The notes under the pieces were generated by a model that made no database searches, was not told the origin of the DNA, and saw only the letters and a program-made list of their open reading frames with translations. A DNA stretch of 64,000 nucleotides. Origin: Mucidula mucida (taxonomy: Eukaryota; Basidiomycota; Agaricomycetes; Agaricales; Physalacriaceae). This document shows positions 1 to 10,471 of the stretch, in pieces. Made by a program: the position numbers and the translations under genes. The stretch is from positions 372,001-436,000 of the forward strand of contig JADNYV010000006.1 in assembly GCA_015501055.1 (NCBI GenBank), written 5' to 3'. Numbering within the stretch: the first letter of the stretch is position 1; each line of letters begins with the position of its first letter.

Positions 1-2
1 GG

Positions 3-2447
3 ATTGCGCTCCTTGAAGGAGAACGGCGCTCGTTTGAGAACGTCAAGCTCGATCTCATGCGCCGTATCAAAATGCTTGAATATGCGCTGCGAATGGAACG
101 GTTAGTCCACCGCTTGTCTTGCGACCTCCGAGCACCGACCAGTTTTGCGTGTCCTTCCCTCCAGCTCCAAGCAGCTCACGACTTCCACGTCGCAGCCCGC
201 GCCCACCAAATCCTTGGGTCTGAATCAGGTCACTTCACAGAAAGAGGACTCTCACATCCACAAAGAGGGAAGCAGCGGCAGCGGGTCCCCCAGGAGCGAC
301 GGTACATCAGTCCCGTCTCCATGTCTCTGTTCTCGTTGAAACGCGCCCATTTTCCAGATTCTCCGCTTCCAGACACTCGACTTCCGAATGGTGTGCCACC
401 GTCCATCGGTCCGTCTGGTCGTCCAATGTCCTGGGCTGGCTCGGTTTGGCCGGCGACCGGTTCAACAGTCGCGGGTCTTGGAAAGCCACCTCCGGGTCGC
501 GACCCCAAGAGTCGAGCGCGAAGTCGCGATTATTTAAAGCAGTGCGTCCCTTGACTTTAGCAAAAAATCCTCTATTCATCGTCTGTTGAGATGTCTCCAA
601 GAAATTTCGTATCTAACCTCTCCACAAGCCATGAATCCTCTCCCGAATCGACCTCTACTCAATAACCCATCTATGCCACTCTCCCTCCCCAACGTGCCCT
701 CCTTTGACCAGATGCCTTACAATGGCCGACCTCGAAAAATCCTACCTTCGGAAGCTGGTAGTAACCTCCTGAATGGAATCAATATCATGACCGGTCCTTC
801 CTCTGCCCCCGCTTCTACTGGCGCTCAGATGCAGCCTCTGGAGCGCAGTAATCCCCTTGGCTCTGGAATACTCCAACAGCACGTTCCAGGGGCACCAATG
901 CAGTCTACCTCCCAACAGCAACAGCAACAACAGTCTCCTGCTGGACCTTCCCAGCCCCCTCCATCGCTCTCTGATACCCAAAACGAGCGCGAGAGGGAAC
1001 CTGATTCGGAGCCCCGCCAACTCACTGCCATCTTCCGACCTGAACCTGACTGGAAGGAGAGATTACGACAATCCCATGAAGCCTCTGAGCAAGCCAGGCT
1101 TGCGAGGGAGAGCCAGATGGAAGAGGAGGAGTTGAAAGAGGACGAAGGTGATGTTGACGATGAAGAAAATGTTGAAACTGAGGGTGAAGGAAGCAAAATG
1201 TGGAAAACTAAGCGGACACTGAGAAAGTACGTGTCCTCAGCTCCTCCACCCTTTGATGTATTCAAAGTTCCTCAGTCATTTGGACGCTGTTCGAGCGCTC
1301 GCTTTCCATCCAACGGAATTATGTCTTGCAACTGGCGGCGACGACTGTACAGTCAAGATATGGCGCATGGACGTCGCCAGTCTAACATCTTCAACGTACG
1401 CCCACCGGAACCTATACCCGTTGACTGGTATTGATTCGCTTGTTTGTAGATCTCGGCCTACAACGGAGGTTGAACCCCAGATAACTCTTCGGGGGCACTC
1501 TGCAGCGATTACGCGGTTAATACACGCGCCGTCCAGACGGTTACTCTACTCTGCATCTCTGGATTCGTCAATACGCGTTTGGGTACTGCCACCACCTTCA
1601 CACACGACATATGCGCCGTATGACGAAACGCGGGCAAGGGGTGAACTCATCGGACATACGGATGCAGTGTGGGATTTGGCTCTTGTTCGGGACGAGACTA
1701 CCCTGATCAGCTGTGGCGCCGAGGGTGCCGTCAAAGTCTGGGATGTCAGTGGACCGAGTGCAGGGCATCTTAAATTGACCTGGGGTTGGCATGGTCTGGA
1801 CAGCGGAGACAGCGAGGAGAACCACGAAGGAGATGTTCCAGGCGCCACCGCTGTCGAGGCGCTCAAGGTCGATCTCAAGCAAGTCGCGGTTGCATATCAA
1901 AATGCAGTCATCAAGATTTTTGAGATTGAGAATGGGAAGGAAATTTCTCGGTTAGCCAGCGACAGCACTTATGGTATGTCTTCCTCCGATGTTCACTCGG
2001 AATCGATGCTAATATCCATACAAAGATGGGACACCGGCCACTCAAATAAATCGGATAGCGTCGCATCCAACGATGCCTCTGCTTGTGACTGCTCACGAGG
2101 ACAAGTACTACAAAATCTTCGATATTGAGACAGGTGGGAGTCAAACTGCCTTTAATTTCCTCCTTCTAAACGTCTAATCAGGACAATGTACGCACTCAAT
2201 GTTGGCGCATTTAGATGGTGTGACTTCACTCGCCATCGATGTCGCTGGATTCTCTCTTGTGTCGGCCAGTCATGACTGCTCCATCCGATTCTGGGACTTA
2301 CTTGGAAATCGTGCGTGCGTACAAGAGATAACAACTCACCGTGAGAAGGCCCGCGAAGGTGTTCTTGACGTTGAGTTCCATCCTTCGCTCCCCTTCATGG
2401 CTAGCGCAGGTGCTGATGGTGTTGTAAAACTATATGCATCGTCGTGA
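3..2447 (+). CDS. FAR8: Striatin homologue (STRIPAK scaffold), 5' truncated
   Basis: This is the regulatory B''' subunit of the PP2A-STRIPAK complex, which in fungi acts in hyphal fusion and sexual development. The window opens inside the N-terminal coiled coil (MRRIKMLEYALRMER, the striatin signature), so the true start lies upstream. A conserved RARSRDYLKQCLQEISYLTSP block follows. A long low-complexity linker has a seven-glutamine run near 905-945 and an acidic patch. The C-terminus is a WD40 propeller from about 1276 to the stop (SHLDAVRALAFHP, GHSAAITRLIHAPS, GHTDAVWDLALVRD, LDGVTSLAIDVAG). Introns that restore the frame are 101-162, about 302-355, 542-590, 1227-1275, 1974-2025 and 2134-2181. 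Family identity is certain; only the first residues are missing. Confidence 0.93.
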
Positions 2448-2883
2448 TATGACTTTCTTTCATTGCTTGCTACTGGTGGAAGGAAAAATACTGCGCGTGT
2501 TTATAGATTTGGTTTCGATTGTTAGCACTTACATACTTTGCGGGACGGGGATTGTCTCTGTTATTATATTCTCACCTTTTCGTATTCTTGTATGTGGTTT
2601 TGTTCATGACACTTTATGACCGTTGTTGCAAACCAGCATTACGCATATCTTGGTGAGGAACTGAGTTGTCCGAACCATCCGGCATGTCTTTAGCAACTTT
2701 CATTCAAGAGGCCAAAGCGCCACTGGCATGCGCGTCTCCCAGAAGATTCTGCATGAATTGTGTTGCGAGATATATTTAAGATATCAGTCTACATTTTCTG
2801 GGTGGTCCGTTAGGGAATACTACAGCTACATGAAGGAGGCTTGTACGCTAATATACAGTATAACGATGAGTTCAAATAACAGT
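2448..2883. other. Intergenic, convergent 3' ends
   Basis: This AT-rich gap lies between the striatin gene and the converging phosphodiesterase gene. It holds short open frames only. I see no gene, repeat or RNA signature; presumably it carries the two 3' untranslated regions. Confidence 0.6.
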
Positions 2884-4128
2884 TCATAAAGCTGAAAGTG
2901 GATAAGCAGCATCTAGTGAAGAGGTGGGGAACAACTCACTGAAGTGCATGCCTTGCTCTGCGGCGATGACTTCTGCGCCCAACCCCTTTGCTTCTACCAG
3001 CGCTTTTACTTGCTCCAGAATGATTTCTCGTGGATGACGGCGGAGGGACAAATCGTCTTTACAATGCACGATGACAACGCGCACACCGGTAAGCGCGCCT
3101 CGAAGGGCCTCTGCATCAATAGAGTTCTTTTTCCGTTTTTTCCTAGGTGGACGAGTGTGGGTCCGCGCTTTGATTACCTCTTCCGCAAGTACTGTGAGCT
3201 CGTGCACGAGATGTTCGGGATTAAGGTGTCCAAAGAGCATATCATCGTTACGCCCAGATGGGAAAGAGCATTCGATGAATATGCAAGACAGTTTATCGGG
3301 TATCTTTGGGGCGGCTGTAGCCCATACATGATGATTGCGCGGCTTAGAAGCGAGCGAATCGGGTTCGACGTCACCAAAGAATAAGAACTCGTTTGAGGAG
3401 GGATTGTGTCGGATGAAGAAGGCAGAAGATTCGCAACCCCCGTGGCTTACTAAGACTCTGCGGATAGAGACATCGGGTAAGACGGGCTGGTATTTGAGCG
3501 CAGGGAATCTGGAAGCCGAGTCAAACCCAACGATCTGGTGCAGAAGGAAGCCTACTCTTTATAGAGGTATTTAGAGTCATCATCGTCCTCATCGTAGCTA
3601 GCCAACGCCGGCCAGACTACGTCTTGAAACACGTGTGTGTCCAGCGCGTCTAACACTTGTTTAGATGCGTGTATGCGTTTACGTTGATTGCCTGGGAGAA
3701 ATGACCCGGCAGAAATAACAAGACTGTTGATGTGATCGAGATGGGCGTGGCTAAGAACGAAGCAGCTGCTGGCAATCAGTCAAGTAAAGGTAACGTGAAC
3801 TTTTACGAACTGAACCCAGGAATAAATGTCAGCTACGGTCGGGTGACTCTCACCGAACAGGGAGGGAGTTGATTGTAGAATACGGCGCAGAGCACCTTGA
3901 CCTGAGCCTGGGTGGACTTGAGCATTCCGGGTGACGAGTACTTGACAGGCATCATACCAGCCTCTAATGCGACTATACCGTCGCTCCAAGCCATGTCTGC
4001 TGGTTTGAATAAATATCTAGAGAGAGGTGTGAATATGGGAGGAACAGCAAACATGCAACATACGCGGATAGATCAGTTTCGTCTGGGCCACCACCTGCGC
4101 CAACGACGACCAGGTCAAATGTGGGCAT
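2884..4128 (-). CDS. PDE1: Class II (low-affinity) cAMP phosphodiesterase
   Basis: It hydrolyses cyclic AMP and so dampens PKA signalling. The start MPTFDLVVVGAGGGPDETDLSAY is the usual class II opening with a glycine-rich loop. The metallo-beta-lactamase-type metal motif SHAHLDH is at about 3745-3765. Near the end, HLNPEHLVHELTVLAEEV is the conserved C-terminal helix. Several short introns interrupt it. The last one is probably GTGAGT... within about 2895-2942, replacing an open but unlikely read-through tail with three residues before the same stop. It is divergent from the orphan gene starting at 4301, 172 bp away. Length fits the fungal PDE1 family. Confidence 0.88.
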
Positions 4129-4300
4129 GGTGGAAGGGAGCTAAGCAGAGAATGCGAGTAGGGTGTGCTAGTGATAATAATATAGGGCAGTTCGGGCGAA
4201 CACTTTTTCGGAACAAGGGAGACGGGGCGTGTTTGACTCGTCGTTGTCGGCTCCTGAGCCACTATGCTAGGCGAGGACAAGGCCAGCAAGAGCGTTCATC

Positions 4301-7160
4301 ATGGAAAGGAGTAACAATCGTCTTCACATTGTCTATGTTGATCAGCGCATCCGTTACCGTCACCCTGACCACGACTATATCCGGACTGTCATGACGGATA
4401 GTCGAGTACCCGACAATACCAACAAGTTTGCTCACTACAAGAAATGGTTTACAGGCGACAACGAGGAAGATTTTGTTACATACTCTCAGAGATTCGCGGC
4501 CTGGGCTGATAACAGAAAGGCCCATTACGATGCTGCTCGACCCACAGTGAGTGCAGAAACGCGTTTATATCCTCGCTTACGCGCTGGCAGATAATGGATT
4601 TATGTTTGGTACGCCGCTTGCCAGTTGACGACGATGCCCTGCATTTATGCGACTAGGCTGCGTACCGCAATGTTCTTACCCATTTAGGCCTCGATCCCGA
4701 TTTCTCGCAAAACCCCATCGACCTCACCACTGTCAAACAAAACAGATGGGCTGTCGCCTACGTCAAGCTTATCCACGTACTATCCAATCACGTCAAACAC
4801 TACGAGAACGACCCTCCACTTGTTCAAGGTGAGTCTTCACTAGAACTTGAAAGCAAGCGTTTACACAGCAGAACAGACCATCTTCGATTTCTTCTACGTA
4901 CTATCGGCATCCCAGCACAACCTCACGCCGCCCCTCCTCAGATTTCTTCTCAAGCGGGTCCAATGCAGCACCCAGGATCAAGTCATCCAACCCAGTCAAC
5001 ATCCTCACTTCCCCAGCAACCGCAAACCACCGTCAGTCAGTTCTCCCAGGCTGGACCTAGTCAACCTGCTCGACCGACACCACCACTTCCTCATAAAGCA
5101 CGGCATGCAGTGCCCAAAAAGAAAAGACAAGATCTTGCTGATCTCATTGACATGGACGTCGAAAAGTCTACCACAAACGCGACTACTGTAGCACCCTCCA
5201 TCAAGCCTGAAGACACCCCCCACGACCTCCATCATCCCTCCGTGACGCCTGAACGTTTTCGCAATGAATCGGCCGATTTACAGCATCCCTCTGTGACACC
5301 GGAACGCTTTCGAAATGCCTCTGCAGAGCTGCAGCCTCTTTCTGTGACCCTAGAACGACAAGGAGACACGTCCGTTCAGTTGCACCCTCCTTCTCAGACT
5401 CCAGAACTTACTAGACACGCATCTGTCGAGTCTGTTCAAATTTCAAACGCACCCAGGAATCTCTCCGTCCCGCCTGGGCCAATCTTGAACATCACCACTG
5501 ACGCCTTAACGTTGTCCGATGTATCTACTGGTGCCGCTCACTCTGAAGACATCGAATTTCAACATCAGTTTCTTGTCAAGGATGACGATATGGAGGTTGA
5601 CTCGAGCCCTGCAGACGACCTGCCATCCCACCAGGATCTTCATCAAGACAAAGAGCCCCTGCCTCCACCAATAGTTTTCTCAGATGGTATACTTCTCGTT
5701 ACTCAACTTAAACCGTATAATGACCAAGTCCTTAGCTGTCGTTCCTTCAGACCCTATTGTTCATGGGACATATCTGGATCCAGGACTGAGCGTGCATATC
5801 GATATCACAGTCAACGAAGAACAATTCAGAGATATCGTTGCCTGGAACGAGCGGTTCGGTCAGACAAAGTATGTCGTTTTTTTGTAGTATCAGAGATACG
5901 TAGCTCAGTGTTATCCTGAAGCATGATTCGTCACGCGAAATGCATCTCCCTCTGCTGTTTTCAATCCTACGACATGCAAAAACCTTTGAGTACAATCAAG
6001 CCGACATGGCCTTCAAATCCATTTATGTCCCTACGTACGGAACACATCCAACAACCCATATCTATCTCGGTGGTAAGCATTTTCACGTTTTCGCCCGACT
6101 TTTATTCACCGCATACCAGCCCATAACTGGCTTCATCGATCTGTCTCCTTTCCTACAGCAGGGTGACAATCGAGTTGTCGTCGAGCAGAGGGAATCGATA
6201 CCAGGATTTAGTTGGATTGTCTTTGAACATAGGCCAACGAAGCAACAGTTAGAAATTCTGGCATCCGAACTTCTGGTCTGTCGTCCACTCGCAACTCCAG
6301 GTGCGGGCATTTTGTTTATCTTTATCCTCCATTCGTCTAAGTCATTATTGTCAATAGCGCCAACAACAGTACGCGAACTCGTACCTGAAGAACCCATTCC
6401 AATCAAGGATGTTGCCCTACCTGATCAAGGTATCCTTACTCTCGTTACTTCTTCGCATACAGAAAAATTGATTCCTCGTAGATGGATGGATTCAAAGTAT
6501 CGTAGTGTTACATTACAAGCAGTGCCCATCGATCGGGCCATACACTCAGTCTGTTACGCTCACTCTTACCGAGCGGCAACATTCCAACATCAAGCGCTGG
6601 GTTCAGAGATTCGCAGGCGTCGAGTATGTCTAACAAAGTATTTAATCATTGTTGCTGACCCATGTCTTTTCCAGCGCAGTCGAAAAGTCACGATGTCTCT
6701 CCCTGTGTTGCTATCAAACAAGCGACCTAGCGCAGTACACGGGAGTAAAAATCCGCCAGTTTGGTGAGTTGAAGCCAAGCTGGCCATCCGACAATGCCTT
6801 GAAGTTCACCTGTGGCGAAATCGCTAATTTACCACTCGCCCCTCCCATGTTTGTAAGTTTTGATTACTAGGTCTTGTTAATTCCCTCACTTGAGCTATCA
6901 CCTTTTAGCAGAGTGAAAACGGTTTCGTAGACCTATCCGCATTTCTCGTTGAGGGCGAGAACAAGATTGAGATTTCGCAGGACAGAAACCTGTCCCAGTA
7001 TGCTGTCGCCATTTTCGTGCATTCCCCGACCCGTCAACAGTTAGAGACGGTTGTTGCCCGGCGTAAGAAAGATCAGCAATGGAACACGTTTCTACGCGAC
7101 CTTGGGAAGCCCTTGGTGTTGGAGCCAACTAAATGCCCTTGGTCAGTTACGTCGGCCTGA
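4301..7160 (+). CDS. Unrecognised protein with duplicated C-terminal domain
   Basis: I do not recognise a family. The N-terminus (MERSNNRLHIVYVDQRIRYRHPDHDY) is continued across introns by a helical segment (AAYRNVLTHLGLDPDFSQNP, then NRWAVAYVKLIHVLSNHVKHY). A disordered linker follows with NLS-like KKKR at about 5120 and four 17-residue repeats at 5227-5430. The C-terminal half is two copies of one domain: copy 1 about 5740-6290, copy 2 about 6500-7080. Shared features are NEEQFRDIVAW/TERQHSNIKRW, CISLCCFQS/CLSLCCYQT, IKPTWPS/LKPSWPS, GFIDLSPFL/GFVDLSAFL and RPTKQQLE/SPTRQQLE. No signal peptide or membrane segment is seen. Linker composition suggests a nuclear protein, which is inference. 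The gene itself is well supported by conserved splice joins; its function is unknown. Confidence 0.7.
5227..5430 (+). repeat. Four tandem 51-bp coding repeats
   Basis: Four consecutive 17-residue units start at L: HHPSVTPERFRNESAD, QHPSVTPERFRNASAE, QPLSVTLERQGDTSVQ, HPPSQTPELTRHASVE. The first two are nearly identical and the later ones drift, so expansion seems to be at the 5' side. The core S/T-P-E resembles proline-directed phosphorylation sites. They lie in the disordered linker of the orphan protein. Confidence 0.85.
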
Positions 7161-7292
7161 CTTGATTTTTCGTCATTTCTTGGATCGGGGTATGTCCAGT
7201 GCGTAGTCTCTTGCGTGCACGCTCGTATGTATCATTAGAGTACTATATTGTATTATATTCTTGTTATTCTTGCACGCGGTACTTACAGATAC

Positions 7293-8897
7293 TTAGTCCT
7301 GCTTGAATCCGTCCGTCCATTCCCCGATATCTCTCCATACTTCATTTCGGATTTCTTCGTCCCACCAACCCGGGGGGATCATCAATACATCATGTACCGC
7401 GTCCTTCACCCACCTGGTCTTGGTCTCAACTCCATCCCTCTCCATGGCTCGCACTAGATTTCCAACCTCGACGGTCAACCTCTCTGCATCCCCAATCACG
7501 ACCATGGTCTTTGGAAACCCAGCGAACAAGCCAACATTCTCCGGCTGCAGAGTAGGCGGTAGTTCGCAGATAGGCGTACCGGGATCGATGCCCAATTGCT
7601 GCAGCGTGAGACCGGGTCCGTCCTTACCGCCATCATACAAGTCGACATTGTGGCCCCACCGCCTGAGCACCTTTGGGCTAGCTGGACTGACGTACTCTGA
7701 ATGGATGATCTCATGCAAGCGTCGTTGCTCCTCCTCCATCTCGGCTTTCAGCTCGATGTCATCGCTTGCGGGGACACTGCCTGGCTGTTGGTGATTGCGC
7801 CGAAAGCGAGTGAAGAAGCCAAGATAGCGCTCCATCTGGTCTGAGCCGTCGCGCTTGAGGGTATGCCAGCCGACGTTGCGCGGCCGGTACTTGAAACCGA
7901 GGAATGTGCGTTGAAGGAGCGCGCGCGGTTCTGGAGTGTCGGTGAGGTAGTCGGTGGATGCGTGAGGTCGTGCGACGTAGGCTGATGGGACATCTGGGAA
8001 GGCGTGCGCTGCCGTAGTGACGCGTGAGCAATCGTTCATAAAAGGCAAAATCACTCGAGCGTACATGTATCACACGAAGGGGACAAAAGCAAGAGGCCAG
8101 AAGGAGGAGTGAGTTTGTTCTGGTCGCGAATCCACCGAGCAAGCGCTAACACAAGATTGCCACCTGAACTGTCCCCAATCAGGACGATCTTCGCGTTGGG
8201 ACGCGTCTTTAGGACGTGCGCATATACGGCGGCGCCATCAATGATGACAGCAGGGAACGGCGCATGTTGCAAAAGCCGGTACTCCACACTGTATATCTCC
8301 GAGAAACGGCCGTCTCTCATGAGCCGGCGAGGAATGTGCGATGTCCTGGCATTCTCGTGCGCCGACATTTGGCAGTAGCCTCCTCCATGCATAAATATAC
8401 CGATCAAAGGTGCTTGATTAATGTGAGGACGATCGAGCAGGTAAGGAATGGCTCCACGAACCTTCATCATGAAAGATGGGAGGAACTTTGGGCCAGACAA
8501 AGGTGCCGACTCTTTTGAATGACACCCGCCCGTAAACGTCAACCACAGCACCGTCTCTCAAGCTTTCGTGGAGGGGCGGAGCCCATTCGAATCTCGTCTC
8601 CTTGAGTGTACCTGGGGCGGGCTCTGACTCTGGATCCCGAGTATTAAACGTCACGCCAGCGACCTCGACGACCTTGTAGATGCGACGCGTAAAGTTGACG
8701 TAGACAATTTGCTTCAATCCCCAACTGGCGCGCGGCCGATGCGTGTGTGGGAGTAAGCCGTAATACGCGACCCAGTACGGAACGAGCACAAGCGTAGTGA
8801 ACAATCGTTGAAAGACATAGACCGCTTTCAGAGGCTCTTTGGCAAACGGAAGATGCTCAAAATGGGCATACGGATGGGGGGTCTTGTCATAGATCAT
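7293..8897 (-). CDS. Alpha/beta-hydrolase, HSL/steryl-esterase-like
   Basis: A serine esterase or lipase of the hormone-sensitive-lipase class. The oxyanion motif HGGGY (about 8365-8380) and nucleophile elbow GDSSGGN (about 8160-8180) are intact. The C-terminal acid lies in VVIGDAERL and the histidine in AVHDVLM, so the triad looks complete. A hydrophobic stretch near residues 25-50 (VYVFQRLFTTLVLVPYWVAYYGLL) could anchor it to a membrane. Two introns, 8009-8064 and 8413-8461, give exactly 499 residues; without the second the gene would look frameshifted. An insertion between elbow and acid (KAEMEEEQRRLHE) is unusual. It is divergent from the DUF2156 gene by about 180 bp. The substrate is not readable from the sequence. 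Confidence 0.85.
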
Positions 8898-9078
8898 GCT
8901 TTTCACAATTGAACGATAGCAAAGCAACAGAATTGTGTGTTTTAGTAGTCAGTCATCACTTTAGATGTGGAAAGCAGTGGAGATCGGAGTCGTCGAGTGA
9001 TGGTTGGAATGAACGTTTTGTGACATCATCGTTAGACAGAAGCCCGCTGTCATATCAAGCGGTAAGTATAAATAGCTG

Positions 9079-10375
9079 ATGGTCGAAGTTGAAGAACTAC
9101 TACGCCTCAGACACTCAAGTAGTATGCCCCACGATACCAAGCGCAACACTTTCGACTCGGCGGAACACATCGAGTCCGACTTTTATACTCAGCCAGACGA
9201 TAGCGACGTCTCCGGTCTCTCGTCTTTCGATGCCACCGGTCAGCCGGCTTTCGATGATACGACGCTGGCAGACCTCGTCGCCAAACATGGATCATCCAGT
9301 TCCACGGCGTGGCTTGAGTTTGATCGCTACCGTATCTGGCAGGCTCAGCCCAACCAGATTCCTCAATCCACCTTCCCACCCGTCCAGGGCTACATGACGC
9401 GTAAACACTTTGCATTCGCTTGGGGAGATCCTCTCATTTCTGACGTGTCCGCTTTGGAGCCCACCGTCAAGGCATTTATCGCCTGGGCAGAGCAGAATCG
9501 CCTCCATCCAATCTGGTGTTGCACTTCTGAGTCGCTCGAGAAGACTCTCGCGGACCGTGGTTGGAGCGCTGTCGAATGCATTTACGAGGAGGTTATTGAT
9601 CCAGATCACGTTATCGAGTTGACGGGTCCAGAGGCGAAGGGCCATGCAGGGGTAAAGGCGGTTAAGGATCTCAAGAAGAACCTGCGACGCGCGGACAAGG
9701 CTGGGGTCCAGGTCATGGAGGTCACTGGCAAGTGGACGGAGGAAATGCGCACTCAAATCAATAATGGCGTAGAGGCATGGAAGAAGTCTAGGTCTGGAGT
9801 CCAAATAGCATCGGTGAGATGCACAAATGAGCTGCGTGTATGCGTTACTTACCTGTACGTGTAGACGACATTCTCCGCATTCACAGATGAAGAACACCGC
9901 CGATATTGGATTGCCCTCCACGATAACGTTATTGTTGGTATCTTAATCCTCACGCCTGTCGGTAACACATCCTACTTGATTAAGAATTGTGCATCCTTCC
10001 CACATGCCCCTCGAGGTACATCCGAAGACCTTATACATACAGCGCTTGAGGACATTCGCGAAGAGGAAAGACAGCGAGGTGTATCGATCACCGTGACATT
10101 TGGTATCACCGCGTCGGACGGTGTCAAGCCCATCGACAATCTCTCGGGCTGGAAGATCACCTCTCTCAGTAAGGTGTACAATTCTGTAACCGCGAGTGCG
10201 GGTCTGCTGAAGAGAGGAGACTTTAGGGTACGCCATCGTCTATGACGAAACGCCAATATTGATCCATCTGCAGGCGAAATTCGATTCCGACAAAGAGCCA
10301 ATGTACGTATGTTATCCCGAGGATGGTTTTGGTATCGACGGAGTGCGGTCGCTCATGAAATTACTGAAAAAGTAG
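9079..10375 (+). CDS. DUF2156 / LPG-synthase C-terminal domain protein
   Basis: The whole protein is a DUF2156 (phosphatidylglycerol lysyltransferase C-terminal) fold, a double GNAT domain that in known members moves an amino acid from aminoacyl-tRNA to a lipid. Visible family marks are AFAWGDPLISDVSALEP, LKKNLRRADKAGVQV, EEHRRYWIALHDNVIVGILIL, the central YLIKNCASFPHAPRGTSEDLI and the terminal PMYVCYPEDGFGIDGVRSLMKLLKK. Introns are 9814-9864 and 10228-10273. ATG 9079 opens the frame, and ATG 9124 is an alternative. In Ascomycota DUF2156 proteins aminoacylate ergosterol, alone or fused to an aminoacyl-tRNA synthetase. This one is free-standing, and its donor and acceptor are unknown. Its 3' end lies 96 bp from that of MCD4. 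Confidence 0.85.
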
Positions 10376-10471
10376 GTTAGCAGTTGTTTCTAAATATACA
10401 CGTACCAGTATCAGTGTAGCAATTATAAGTACGACTTAAATGTATCAGCATTATTGGACTTCGACGAATTT

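Noticed and set aside
8413..8461. Apparent frameshift in the alpha/beta-hydrolase gene
   Set aside because: A 49-nt GT...AG intron restores the frame and gives DEAPLIGIFMHGGGY; with the 8009-8064 intron the total is exactly divisible by three.
9292..9921. 209-codon antisense frame inside the DUF2156 gene
   Set aside because: It crosses a confirmed intron and overlaps conserved coding sequence on the other strand.
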